Counted from the first letter of the stretch, positions 1 to 5,277 are shown. The stretch is DNA of 6,481 nucleotides from Natronomonas sp. (GCA_007135435.1 SLIW01000411.1:1-6481); one strand, 5' to 3'. Notes: generated by a model not told the origin, from the letters alone. A program made the numbers and translations.

Positions 1-1
1 C

Positions 2-1213
2 GACCGCTTCGGCGAGACGGCCCCCGGGGTCATCCCCGCGCTGCTCGGGAGCGCCAACATCGGCGCCTGGGTGCTCGCGATCCTGGTCTACGGCGGGGCG
101 GCGAGCGTCCTGCCGGTCTGGCTGCTGCTCCAGCCGCGTGACTACCTGTCGTCGTTCCTGCTCTACAGCGGGGTCGGTGGCGCGCTGCTGGCCGTCATCG
201 TCGGGACGTTCATCACCGGCATGAACGCGACCCACCCCGAGACGGGCCAGGCGATCTCGTTCGACATCGCGACCCAGGCGTGGTACGGCTTCTTCGGCCA
301 GGCGGGTCCGTTCGCCGATGCACTCCCGTTGATGCCGCTGTTCCCGCTGCTGTTCATCACGATCGCCTGCGGGACCATCAGTGGGTTCCACTCGCTCGTC
401 TCCTCGGGCACGACGGCCAAGCAACTCGACAAGGAGACCGACGCGCGTCTCATCGGCTACGGCGGGATGCTCGGCGAGGGGCTGCTCGCGGCGGTGGCGC
501 TGTGTGCGGTCGCGGTCGTCGCCATCCCGGCGGCCGCCGGCGGCATCGGCCTGGCGCTGCCCAACTTCGCCCTCGGCGGTGGGGCGATCCTGACCGCCCT
601 CGGCATCCCGTTCGCCGTCGGCGAGGTGTTCATGGCGCTGGTGCTCTCGGCGTTCCTGCTGACCAGCATGGACACCGCCTGCCGCATCGGCCGCTACATG
701 ATCGAGGAGGTCATCGGGACCCCGGAGACGTCCGTCCAGGAGTACGGCGCCAACCGCTACGTCAACACGTCGGTCATCGTGATCGTTGCGTTCTTCCTGC
801 TCGGCTCCGGCCGGTGGGAGGACCTCTGGACCCTGTTCGGCGGGTCCAACCAGCTGCTCGCCGCGATGGCGCTGCTCACGGTCACGGTCTGGCTCGCTAA
901 CTGGGACGACACCAAGCAGCTCGTCTCCACGGGCGTGCCGATGGCGCTGATGGTGACCATCACCGTCGCCGGCCTGCTCTGGCTCACCTTGTACCAGATC
1001 ATCGGCGGGACCGTCCTGGGGATCACGACGGACCCGGCGCCGACGACGCTGGGGGTGATCTCCGGGGTGTTCCAGGCGGCCATCGGGCTCGTCCTCGTCG
1101 CGCTCGCGCTGACGCTGGTGTGGATGGGCTACGGCAACCTGAAGGAGGTCGGTCGCATCGGCGAGGAGCCCGCGGTCGCCGACGGCGGCGAACCCGGAGC
1201 GGGCGACGACTGA
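2..1213 (+). CDS. cstA: CstA-family carbon starvation protein / peptide or pyruvate transporter, 3' part (5' end outside window)
   Basis: Integral membrane transporter of the CstA family, which in bacteria takes up peptides or pyruvate, often on carbon limitation; the substrate here is not shown by sequence. The reading frame is open from base 2, so the GTG at 71 is internal and the true start lies upstream of the window. The visible 403 residues carry family hallmarks: LPVWLLLQPRDYLSS at about residues 37-51, the stretch CGTISGFHSLVSSG followed by TTAKQLDKETDARLIGYGGM at about 123-156, and FGGSNQLLAAMAL near 279. Hydrophobic membrane segments alternate throughout, and the protein ends in a short acidic tail (EEPAVADGGEPGAGDD). 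This is probably the C-terminal half or more of the protein (E. coli CstA is about 700 residues). No frameshift is seen. The gene is convergent with the next one and is followed by a T-rich terminator. Family assignment is confident; substrate is inference. Confidence 0.93.
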   Translation, partial: DRFGETAPGVIPALLGSANIGAWVLAILVYGGAASVLPVWLLLQPRDYLSSFLLYSGVGGALLAVIVGTFITGMNATHPETGQAISFDIATQAWYGFFGQAGPFADALPLMPLFPLLFITIACGTISGFHSLVSSGTTAKQLDKETDARLIGYGGMLGEGLLAAVALCAVAVVAIPAAAGGIGLALPNFALGGGAILTALGIPFAVGEVFMALVLSAFLLTSMDTACRIGRYMIEEVIGTPETSVQEYGANRYVNTSVIVIVAFFLLGSGRWEDLWTLFGGSNQLLAAMALLTVTVWLANWDDTKQLVSTGVPMALMVTITVAGLLWLTLYQIIGGTVLGITTDPAPTTLGVISGVFQAAIGLVLVALALTLVWMGYGNLKEVGRIGEEPAVADGGEPGAGDD

Positions 1214-1243
1214 ACCGGTCCGATCGCGGTTCGGACTGCGTTT

Positions 1244-1265
1244 CCGCGGTCTCGCGGCGTTTTTT
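1244..1265 (+). terminator. Hairpin plus T6 terminator of the CstA-family gene
   Basis: A 5-bp perfect stem, CCGCG (1244-1248) with CGCGG (1253-1257) and loop GTCT, is followed two bases later by six T residues (1260-1265). It lies 31 bases after the TGA at 1211-1213. A second small stem, GTCCGA/TCGGAC at 1218-1223 and 1231-1236, precedes it. The T-run is the longest seen in the non-coding DNA here and fits archaeal termination at oligo-T; the hairpin may be incidental. Confidence 0.65.
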
Positions 1266-1395
1266 CGTGGCTATCCGTCAGCAACTGGACTCCCGGTCGT
1301 GCTTCGGCCACCGGCGTGGCGCCGAGGCGCGGCGGTGAGCCTGCGCCCCCCTCGGTTCGAGGCGGGAGCTGATCGGGACGGGCAGGACGGACTGT

Positions 1396-1436
1396 CGAAG
1401 GCGCCACTCGGATCGGACGACTGGTCCGCGCCTTCG
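1396..1436. repeat. Nested inverted repeat (9-bp outer stem, 5-bp inner stem)
   Basis: CGAAGGCGC (1396-1404) is perfectly complementary to GCGCCTTCG (1428-1436). Inside it CGGAC (1414-1418) can pair with GTCCG (1424-1428) around loop GACTG; the two stems share base 1428, so one inner pair is lost when both form. It could be an RNA structure in the 3' region of either convergent transcript or a protein-binding dyad. No T-run follows on either strand. Confidence 0.5.
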
Positions 1437-1442
1437 CTCGAC

Positions 1443-1464
1443 GGCTCCTCCCCCGGGAGGAGCC
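1443..1464. repeat. 10-bp perfect inverted repeat, terminator-like without a T-run
   Basis: GGCTCCTCCC (1443-1452) and GGGAGGAGCC (1455-1464) are perfect reverse complements separated by two C residues, so an RNA from either strand could fold into a very stable hairpin with about nine pairs. It directly abuts the CTAG palindrome at 1465. In position it could be part of a bidirectional termination or transcript-end structure for the convergent genes; this is inference. Confidence 0.6.
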
Positions 1465-1519
1465 TCTAGACGTCTAGAATCCCGAGAGATCCCTCTAGAT
1501 GTCTAGAGAGACGTCCAGA
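1465..1519. repeat. Cluster of CTAG-centred palindromes (TCTAGAnGTCTAGA units)
   Basis: TCTAGACGTCTAGA (1465-1478) is a perfect 14-bp palindrome. CTCTAGATGTCTAGAG (1493-1508) repeats it with one base changed in the centre and one extra pair at each side. A degenerate third copy, AGACGTCCAGA, lies at 1509-1519, next to the second. Four CTAG tetranucleotides fall within about 40 bases; by eye only two others occur in the whole window (3450 and 3685). The paired, near-identical dyads resemble operator sites, but they lie between gene 3' ends rather than ahead of a gene, so function is unknown. Confidence 0.7.
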
Positions 1520-1531
1520 GAGGGGTTCGTC

Positions 1532-1550
1532 CGTGCGAGGGGTTCGCACG
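1532..1550 (-). terminator. Possible 3'-end hairpin of the 222-residue protein gene
   Basis: CGTGCGA (1532-1538) and TCGCACG (1544-1550) form a perfect 7-bp stem with a 5-base loop, starting one base after the stop codon (1552-1554) of the minus-strand gene. No T-run follows it on that strand, so it may mark or protect a transcript end rather than terminate by itself. Confidence 0.45.
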
Positions 1551-1551
1551 A

Positions 1552-2220
1552 TCAGAGCTGCAGCCGCCGCGAGATGAGCTGGAGCAGCCCCGGCTCGGTG
1601 CGTTCGATCTCGTCCCAGGTCCGGAACGCCTGCTCGACGTCGGCGGCCTCGTTGGCGACGATGTCGCGCGCCTCGGGGGCCACGACCACGAGGTTGACCT
1701 CGTAGTGGCCGTAGTAGCCGAGCTTCAGGAGCGTCCGCTCGTCGAGCCCCGCGACCATCGCCCGGACGTCGTCGTCGATCGCCGACGCGACGATCCCGAA
1801 GGTGAACTCCGTGCAGTAGTGATCCTCGTTCGCCTCGATCCACTCGTCGGCCAGGGCGTGGCCGACCTCGACCAGCCGCTCGAGGTCGGCCGTCCCGACG
1901 CGGTCGACCCGCCGGACGAAGAGGTGCTCGTGGGAGACGTGGTGGGCGAACGACAGCGACGGGTGCAGGAAGTGCTTCTGGCTTGTCAGTTCCATGCGCC
2001 CGTAGAGAGGGAACCGCTCGCCGTGACCCTCGACCCGGAAGTCCTTCTCGAGGTCGTAGTTGTACATCAGCCGGCGGGCGAGCGTCTCCAGGTACTCGTC
2101 CTCCCAGGAGGGCAGTTCGTCGAAGGGGTCCACCTCCTCGTCGTCGGCATCGGTGTCGGCGTCGCCGTCGGCGTCGTGATCCGCCTCGGAGACGCCGGTG
2201 CCCGTCTCGACCTCACTCAT
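1552..2220 (-). CDS. Hypothetical acidic protein, 222 residues, haloarchaeal type
   Basis: I do not recognise a family with a known function. The N-terminal 38 or so residues are a low-complexity, very acidic linker (HDADGDADTDADDEEVD at about 15-31), probably disordered. A folded part follows from about residue 39, starting SWEDEYLETLARRLMYNYDLEKD. It has a His/Phe-rich patch (KHFLHPSLSFAHHVSHEHLF, about 82-101), helical segments around 112-131, and a stretch YYGHYEVNLVVVAPEARD at about 169-186 that looks like a beta strand plus loop. No signal peptide, membrane segment or Cys metal motif is seen (one Cys, C136). It is probably cytosolic. The ATG at 2220-2218 is chosen because the acidic start is typical; it overlaps the end of a 30-codon ORF by 8 bases, suggesting translational coupling. 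No good Shine-Dalgarno is present, only a G-run at 2225-2230 (read on the minus strand). Confidence 0.8.
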   Translation of the reverse strand: MSEVETGTGVSEADHDADGDADTDADDEEVDPFDELPSWEDEYLETLARRLMYNYDLEKDFRVEGHGERFPLYGRMELTSQKHFLHPSLSFAHHVSHEHLFVRRVDRVGTADLERLVEVGHALADEWIEANEDHYCTEFTFGIVASAIDDDVRAMVAGLDERTLLKLGYYGHYEVNLVVVAPEARDIVANEAADVEQAFRTWDEIERTEPGLLQLISRRLQL

Positions 2221-2305
2221 CGTCGGCCCCCCGCAGGCTCCTCGGCCGGTCCGTGACGTTCGACTCGTCCGGGGTGATCGGTTCTACCGGCGCGCGACGC
2301 CTCAT
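2213..2305 (-). CDS. Putative 30-residue small protein or leader ORF, leaderless start
   Basis: An ATG at 2305-2303 opens a 30-codon frame ending TGA at 2215-2213, overlapping the start of the 222-residue gene by 8 bases in another frame. The peptide begins MRRRAPVEPITPDES and ends in RGADDE; it is hydrophilic with a basic start and acidic end, with no membrane segment. The reason to list it is position: the ATG lies 28 bases from the centre of a clear TATA box, where a haloarchaeal leaderless transcript would begin, so ribosomes would meet this start first. It may be a real small protein, an upstream ORF that couples translation of the larger gene, or a chance ATG in a normal 5' leader of about 85 bases. 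Confidence 0.45.
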   Translation of the reverse strand: MRRRAPVEPITPDESNVTDRPRSLRGADDE

Positions 2306-2329
2306 AGTTGAACGGATGGCACCATCCCG

Positions 2330-2336
2330 ATAAATA
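2330..2336 (-). promoter_or_regulatory. TATA box for the small ORF / 222-residue protein unit
   Basis: The minus strand reads GAAGTATTTATCGGG here; TATTTAT (2336-2330) is the archaeal TATA element, with a purine-rich BRE-like GAAG before it. Its centre is 28 bases ahead of the ATG at 2305, which predicts transcription starting at or very close to that ATG. It stands out as the only AT-rich patch in a GC-rich gap. Confidence 0.7.
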
Positions 2337-2368
2337 CTTCGCCCCCGCCGGGGGAGCATCCGACCCAT

Positions 2369-2391
2369 CGGTTTCCCCGGGCGGGAATCCG
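2369..2391 (-). terminator. Possible 3' hairpin of the FAD oxidoreductase gene
   Basis: A stem of three plus five pairs with one mismatch (CGGaTTCCC against GGGAAACCG on the minus strand, 5-base loop) lies 24 bases past the TAA at 2417-2415. A second G/C stem, CCCCC/GGGGG at 2342-2354, sits between it and the next TATA box. Neither has a T-run, so termination is only suggested by position. Confidence 0.35.
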
Positions 2392-2414
2392 GGGGCTGGC
2401 TACAGGAGGCTTGG

Positions 2415-3611
2415 TTACTCCTGGACGGCCATGGCCTCCCTGACGTAGCTGGAGGCGTAGAAGTCGTCCCGGTCGACGGACAGCGCGATCGTCCCGGCCC
2501 AGCGGTCGGCCTCGTCGGGGTTGTCCCGCAGCGCCGCTCGCAACTGCGGGAACGGAGGCGTATCCCAGCCCTCCATGCGGGCCAGTTTGCAGTTGTGCTC
2601 GTAGTCGTCCGCCTTCCGATCATTTCGGGCGGCCTCGTACCCCTGGAGGGCCTCCTGGAGGGGCGTCTCACCCTCGAGGCCGGCGTCGATGGCGTCGGCC
2701 AGCAGCTCGGCGTCGCAGAAGGCGTCGGAGATGCCGTGGCCGAACAGCGGGTCCATACACAGCCCGGCGTCGCCCACGAGGGCCCATCCCGGTCCGTATG
2801 GCCGACGGAAGTAGTTGGGGACCGCGGTTCCCACGAACCGTTCGACGGGCTGGCGGTCACGCACGGCGTCCTGGAGGTGTGGCGCGGGGGCCAGGGAGTC
2901 GTGGTAGTTCCGCTCGACGTCGGCGCTGAACGACCGGAGGTCCGCGATCGGCCGGCCGACGACGAGACAGGTCAGGTCGTCGTTCGTCGGGATGCCCAGC
3001 ACGAACCGTTGGTGACGCCAGTACGTCTCGAGGGCGTCGACCGGGAGGTCTCGCCAGTAGGTGTAGTAGTAGAACGCCAGCGGAGCCACGTCGTCGTAGG
3101 TCGGTGCGTCGACGGTCCGTGCCACGAGGGAGTTCTTCCCGTCGGCACCGACGACGACGCGGGCCCGGATGGTCTCTCGAGTGCCACCCTTCTGCTGGCC
3201 CTCGATCCCGACGACCCGACCGTCCTCCTCGAGGAGCGATCGGACCGCGAACCCCTCGCGCACCTCCGCGCCGGCCGCCTCGGCCGCCTCGACGAGGAGT
3301 TCGTCGAGCACCGTGCGCCGTGGCGCGACCATGGGCACGCCATCGGCCGGCGGTGCCCTCCCCGAGAGCGGGAAGTCGCCGACGTCGACCACGACCCGGG
3401 GAATCGGCGGACTGCCGGTCGCGAGGACGTCCTCCAGCAGCCCCCACGCCTAGAGCTGCCGCACGCCCGGCCGTTTGACGATGTGTGTGGACACCGTATC
3501 GCTGGGGAACGTCGCCCGGTCGACGGCCAGGACCGAGTACCCCCGCTGGGCGAGGAGCATCGCGGTCGACGACCCGGCACAGCGAGCACCGATCACGACG
3601 ACGTCGTACAT
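2415..3611 (-). pseudogene. FAD-dependent oxidoreductase (group A monooxygenase / geranylgeranyl reductase-like) with in-frame amber at codon 54
   Basis: Reading from ATG at 3611-3609 gives 398 codons, all open except TAG at 3452-3450 (codon 54). Matches to flavoprotein hydroxylase-like oxidoreductases run on both sides of it in the same frame: VVVIGARCAGSSTAMLLAQRG (residues 4-24, the FAD-binding Rossmann loop; R in place of the second Gly occurs in this subfamily), VDRATFPSDTVSTH (30-43), AWGLLEDVLATGSPPI (55-70), VVGADGKNSLV (153-163, DG motif) and GWALVGDAGLCMDPLFGHGISDAF (275-298, GD motif binding the FAD ribityl/pyrophosphate). The substrate cannot be inferred. Codon 54 is a variable position in the family as I recall it, so one base change from a sense codon explains the stop. 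Translation could restart at GTG 3392-3390, but that product lacks the FAD-binding N-terminus. Alternatives are a sequencing error or, less likely, amber readthrough. Confidence 0.85.
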
Positions 3612-3635
3612 GGGGCCCAGACGGTCGGGAACGAC

Positions 3636-3642
3636 GTAATCG
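3636..3642 (-). promoter_or_regulatory. Weak TATA-like element ahead of the FAD oxidoreductase
   Basis: On the minus strand the sequence reads CGAACGATTACG, with the AT-richer core ATTA centred about 27 bases ahead of the ATG at 3611. The spacing fits a leaderless archaeal transcript, and no Shine-Dalgarno is visible before that ATG. The match to the TATA consensus is poor. Confidence 0.3.
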
Positions 3643-3710
3643 TTCGTATGGTGGTGCGGTTGTCGGTGCGTTGGAACCGGGCGTCTAGCTCACGCCCCGT
3701 TGCAGGCGTC

Positions 3711-3826
3711 GATCTCCACCCCGCAATGGGTCAGATGGCCACCCCACAATGATCCCGATGGCTACCTCGCGACGAACCCGCCTTGCCACCCCGCGACGAA
3801 CCCGATGGCCACCGAGCGATGGGCCC
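3711..3826. repeat. Five tandem copies of a degenerate 23-bp repeat
   Basis: Units lie at 3711-3733, 3734-3756, 3757-3779, 3780-3803 (one extra base) and 3804-3826. Each fits a consensus beginning GATGGCCACCCC and ending GCGACGAACCC. By eye the units match it at about 15, 19, 21, 20 and 18 of 23 positions. The CCACC core near the middle is the most constant part. The array sits between the divergent FAD oxidoreductase and the dehydrogenase operon, ending 45 bases ahead of the operon TATA region. A period of 23 is not a multiple of three, arguing against a coding repeat. It could be regulator-binding sites or a decayed minisatellite. Confidence 0.7.
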
Positions 3827-3871
3827 GTCGTTGGTTATCGGGCGTGTGTGTCGTCGGAACCACTCCCAGGC

Positions 3872-3880
3872 AAAGTTTAA
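3872..3880 (+). promoter_or_regulatory. TATA box and BRE of the CxxC protein / dehydrogenase operon
   Basis: The sequence AAAGTTTAA (3872-3880), followed by CCGG, is a good haloarchaeal BRE/TATA region in GC-rich surroundings. Transcription would be expected to start about 26 bases downstream, near 3903, leaving a leader of about 12 bases before the ATG at 3916. Confidence 0.7.
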
Positions 3881-3904
3881 CCGGCCGCTCCTCCTACGTC
3901 GTGC

Positions 3905-3909
3905 AGGAG
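3905..3909 (+). promoter_or_regulatory. Shine-Dalgarno AGGAG deciding the start of the 78-residue protein
   Basis: AGGAG lies six bases ahead of ATG 3916. It supports that start over the in-frame GTG at 3901, which would overlap this site and would need a leaderless transcript beginning slightly too close to the TATA box. Confidence 0.6.
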
Positions 3910-3915
3910 ACTCCC

Positions 3916-4152
3916 ATGGGTGGAAAGAAAACGGAGGCCTGCGGTCGGTGCAGCGTCACGACCGTCATGGACGCGGTCGAGAGCGTCGACGACGGTAGCG
4001 AGGGCACCGAGTCCCGCGGCAGGAACCCCTTCGACGGCGAGCGGATCGAGCTCGACGAGGACGAGATCACCGCCGTGGTGCGTCACGAGGTCCTCGCCGC
4101 ACGCGTGAAGGACCGGCTCGATCGGATCGCGACGAAGCTCATCTACGGCTGA
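3916..4152 (+). CDS. Small hypothetical protein with CxxC motif, 78 residues
   Basis: No family is recognised. The protein starts MGGKKTEACGRCSVTTVMDAV. One CxxC pair (C9, C12) near the N-terminus could bind a metal if it pairs with another chain or protein, but no second Cys or His pair is present. Residues 20-45 are acidic and glycine-rich, probably a flexible linker. Residues 48-77 (ELDEDEITAVVRHEVLAARVKDRLDRIATKLIYG region) look like a basic/acidic amphipathic helix. No membrane segment or signal peptide is seen. ATG 3916 is chosen for its Shine-Dalgarno and TATA spacing; the frame stays open upstream to about 3700, but that part runs through the 23-bp repeats and is Pro/Trp/Arg-rich, unlike a haloarchaeal protein. 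The D-2-hydroxyacid dehydrogenase starts 24 bases after the stop, so the two are probably co-transcribed. An adaptor or regulatory role is a guess only. Confidence 0.7.
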   Translation: MGGKKTEACGRCSVTTVMDAVESVDDGSEGTESRGRNPFDGERIELDEDEITAVVRHEVLAARVKDRLDRIATKLIYG

Positions 4153-4176
4153 TCGGCCGGGTTCGCGACACACACG

Positions 4177-5121
4177 ATGTCCTCACCGCTCGGTATCCAC
4201 GACTCCGTCGCCGCCGTCTTCCCCGCCGAACGCCTCCGTGACGCCCTGGTGGACGACGACCTCGACCTCGAGGTCGACCTCGACGTCCGGGTCGTCTCGA
4301 CGGCCGAGGTCGACGACTGTACGGCGCTGGTGACGTTCGCCTACGACGACGCCTTCCTCGAGGCCGACCTCGAGTGGGTCCACTCGATCCAGGCGGGCGT
4401 CGACCGGTTCCCGCTCGAGACGTTCCGCGAGCGCGGGATCGCGCTGACGAACAGCACCGGGATCCACGGCGACCTGGTCGGCGAGACCGTCGCCGGCTAC
4501 ATGCTGTCGTTCGCCCGCCGCCTCCACCGCTATCGCTCGTCCCAGGAGCACAGCGAGTGGCGCCGACCGCCCTGGGACGAGCCGTTCTCGCTCCGGGGGA
4601 CCTCGGTCTGCGTCGTCGGCCTCGGGACGCTGGGCCAGGGGGTCGCCTCCAGGGCCGACGCGCTGGGGATGCGCGTATCGGGCGTCAAGCGGACGCCCAC
4701 GCCTGTCGACGGCGTCGACGAGGTCCACCCCTCGTCCGCACTGCGGGAGGCGATCGCCGACGCCAGGTTCGTGGTGCTCGCGGTCCCGCTGACCGACGAC
4801 ACCGAGAAACTGATCGGCGAGCCGGAGCTGTCGGCGATGCGTGAAGACGCCGTCCTGATCAACGTCGCCCGCGGGCCGGTGGTCGACGAGGCGGCGCTGG
4901 TCGACGCCCTGGAGCGCGGCGACCTCGCCGGGGCCGCCCTCGACGTCTTCGAGACCGAACCGCTCCCCGAGTCGTCGCCGCTGTGGGAGATGGACGACGT
5001 CATCGTGACGCCACACGTCGCCGCCATGTCGGAGGACTACTACCGCCGGATCGCGGCCCTCGTCCGCGAGAACGTCCGCCGACGGGCGGCCGGCGAAGAG
5101 TACGCCAACCGGGTCGTCTGA
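4177..5121 (+). CDS. D-2-hydroxyacid dehydrogenase, NAD(P)-dependent
   Basis: Cytosolic enzyme that interconverts a 2-keto acid and the matching D-2-hydroxy acid using NAD(P)H; the real substrate is not shown by sequence. At 314 residues it is the usual length. Key parts of the D-isomer 2-hydroxyacid dehydrogenase family are visible: substrate-side loop SIQAGVDRF (70-78); TNSTGIHGDLVGETVAGYML (91-110) leading into the cofactor domain; Rossmann loop VVGLGTLGQG (146-155) with G148, G150 and G153; catalytic R232 in NVARGPVVDE; E261 in DVFETEPLP; H280 in TPHVA. After the second strand comes KRT (171-173) rather than an acidic residue, hinting at NADP(H) preference. The N-terminal region has a very acidic stretch (about 26-37), fitting a salt-adapted protein. 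It appears to share the upstream TATA promoter with the 78-residue protein. No Shine-Dalgarno is seen before its ATG. Haloarchaeal homologues are sometimes called ddh. Confidence 0.93.
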   Translation: MSSPLGIHDSVAAVFPAERLRDALVDDDLDLEVDLDVRVVSTAEVDDCTALVTFAYDDAFLEADLEWVHSIQAGVDRFPLETFRERGIALTNSTGIHGDLVGETVAGYMLSFARRLHRYRSSQEHSEWRRPPWDEPFSLRGTSVCVVGLGTLGQGVASRADALGMRVSGVKRTPTPVDGVDEVHPSSALREAIADARFVVLAVPLTDDTEKLIGEPELSAMREDAVLINVARGPVVDEAALVDALERGDLAGAALDVFETEPLPESSPLWEMDDVIVTPHVAAMSEDYYRRIAALVRENVRRRAAGEEYANRVV

Positions 5122-5125
5122 ACGG

Positions 5126-5177
5126 GAGCCGTTCGTCCGACCCTGAGCCGTTCGTCCGACCCTGAGCCGTTCGTCCG
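5126..5177. repeat. Perfect 19-bp tandem repeat, about 2.7 copies
   Basis: The unit GAGCCGTTCGTCCGACCCT occurs at 5126-5144 and 5145-5163 and continues for 14 bases at 5164-5177, with no mismatch. It begins four bases after the dehydrogenase stop codon and lies between convergent genes. The lack of divergence suggests recent slippage or duplication, or selection for copies. No long self-complementary stem is formed by one unit. Confidence 0.85.
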
Positions 5178-5244
5178 TCCGGGAGCGGAGCTGTCAGCCC
5201 CGACCGCCCGACCTCCGATGGTCACGACCGTGATCCGTTTGCAA

Positions 5245-5261
5245 GCGGGCTCGATTCCCGC
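5245..5261. other. 5-bp stem, 7-base loop hairpin resembling a tRNA T-arm
   Basis: GCGGG (5245-5249) pairs with CCCGC (5257-5261) around loop CTCGATT, which has the TCGA core of a tRNA T-loop. No matching acceptor, D or anticodon arm is seen upstream or on the other strand, so it is not a tRNA. It lies 17 bases past the stop of the minus-strand MFS gene and may just be a 3'-end hairpin of that transcript; a small dyad, TCACG/CGTGA, follows at 5222-5233. Confidence 0.35.
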
Positions 5262-5277
5262 GCACGCGGTCGATCAG

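Larger units (their letters stand above)
1214..1551. other. Convergent intergenic region rich in inverted repeats, no gene seen
   Basis: These 338 bases separate the ends of two convergent genes. No credible protein-coding frame is seen. From left to right they hold the T6 terminator, two short stems (CGCCG/CGGCG at 1320-1334 and CCTCG/CGAGG at 1350-1362), a larger nested inverted repeat (1396-1436), a 10-bp inverted repeat (1443-1464), two CTAG-rich palindromes (1465-1508) and a 7-bp hairpin (1532-1550). No TATA-like box for a separate RNA gene was found, so an RNA made here would more likely be a 3' UTR product. Confidence 0.6.

Noticed and set aside
2415..3392. FAD oxidoreductase as a normal 325-residue gene starting at GTG 3392.
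   Set aside because: This start would omit the FAD-binding Rossmann motif, which is present in the same frame upstream of the amber codon; the full gene clearly begins at 3611.
1983..3752. Long open frames opposite the minus-strand genes (for example 2595-3752 and 1705-2256 on the + strand).
   Set aside because: They are shadows of GC-rich coding on the other strand: Arg/Val/Gly-rich products without domains, promoters or ribosome sites.
3711..3826. The 23-bp repeats as a CRISPR array.
   Set aside because: The units are contiguous and degenerate, with no unique spacers between them and no cas genes nearby.
3700..3915. Upstream extension of the 78-residue protein to a start at 3700 (150 residues).
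   Set aside because: The extension runs through the 23-bp repeat array and the TATA box, is rich in Pro, Trp and Arg rather than acidic, and the ATG at 3916 has a Shine-Dalgarno at the right distance.
4262..4277. A perfect 16-bp palindrome, TCGACCTCGAGGTCGA, inside the dehydrogenase gene.
   Set aside because: It is explained by alternating GAC/CTC/GAG/GTC codons for the acidic DLDLEVDLD stretch; similar runs arise easily from haloarchaeal codon use.
5171..5268. A tRNA gene ending in the T-arm-like hairpin at 5245-5261.
   Set aside because: The bases after the hairpin (GCACGCG) have no acceptor-stem partner upstream, and no D or anticodon arm can be drawn on either strand.
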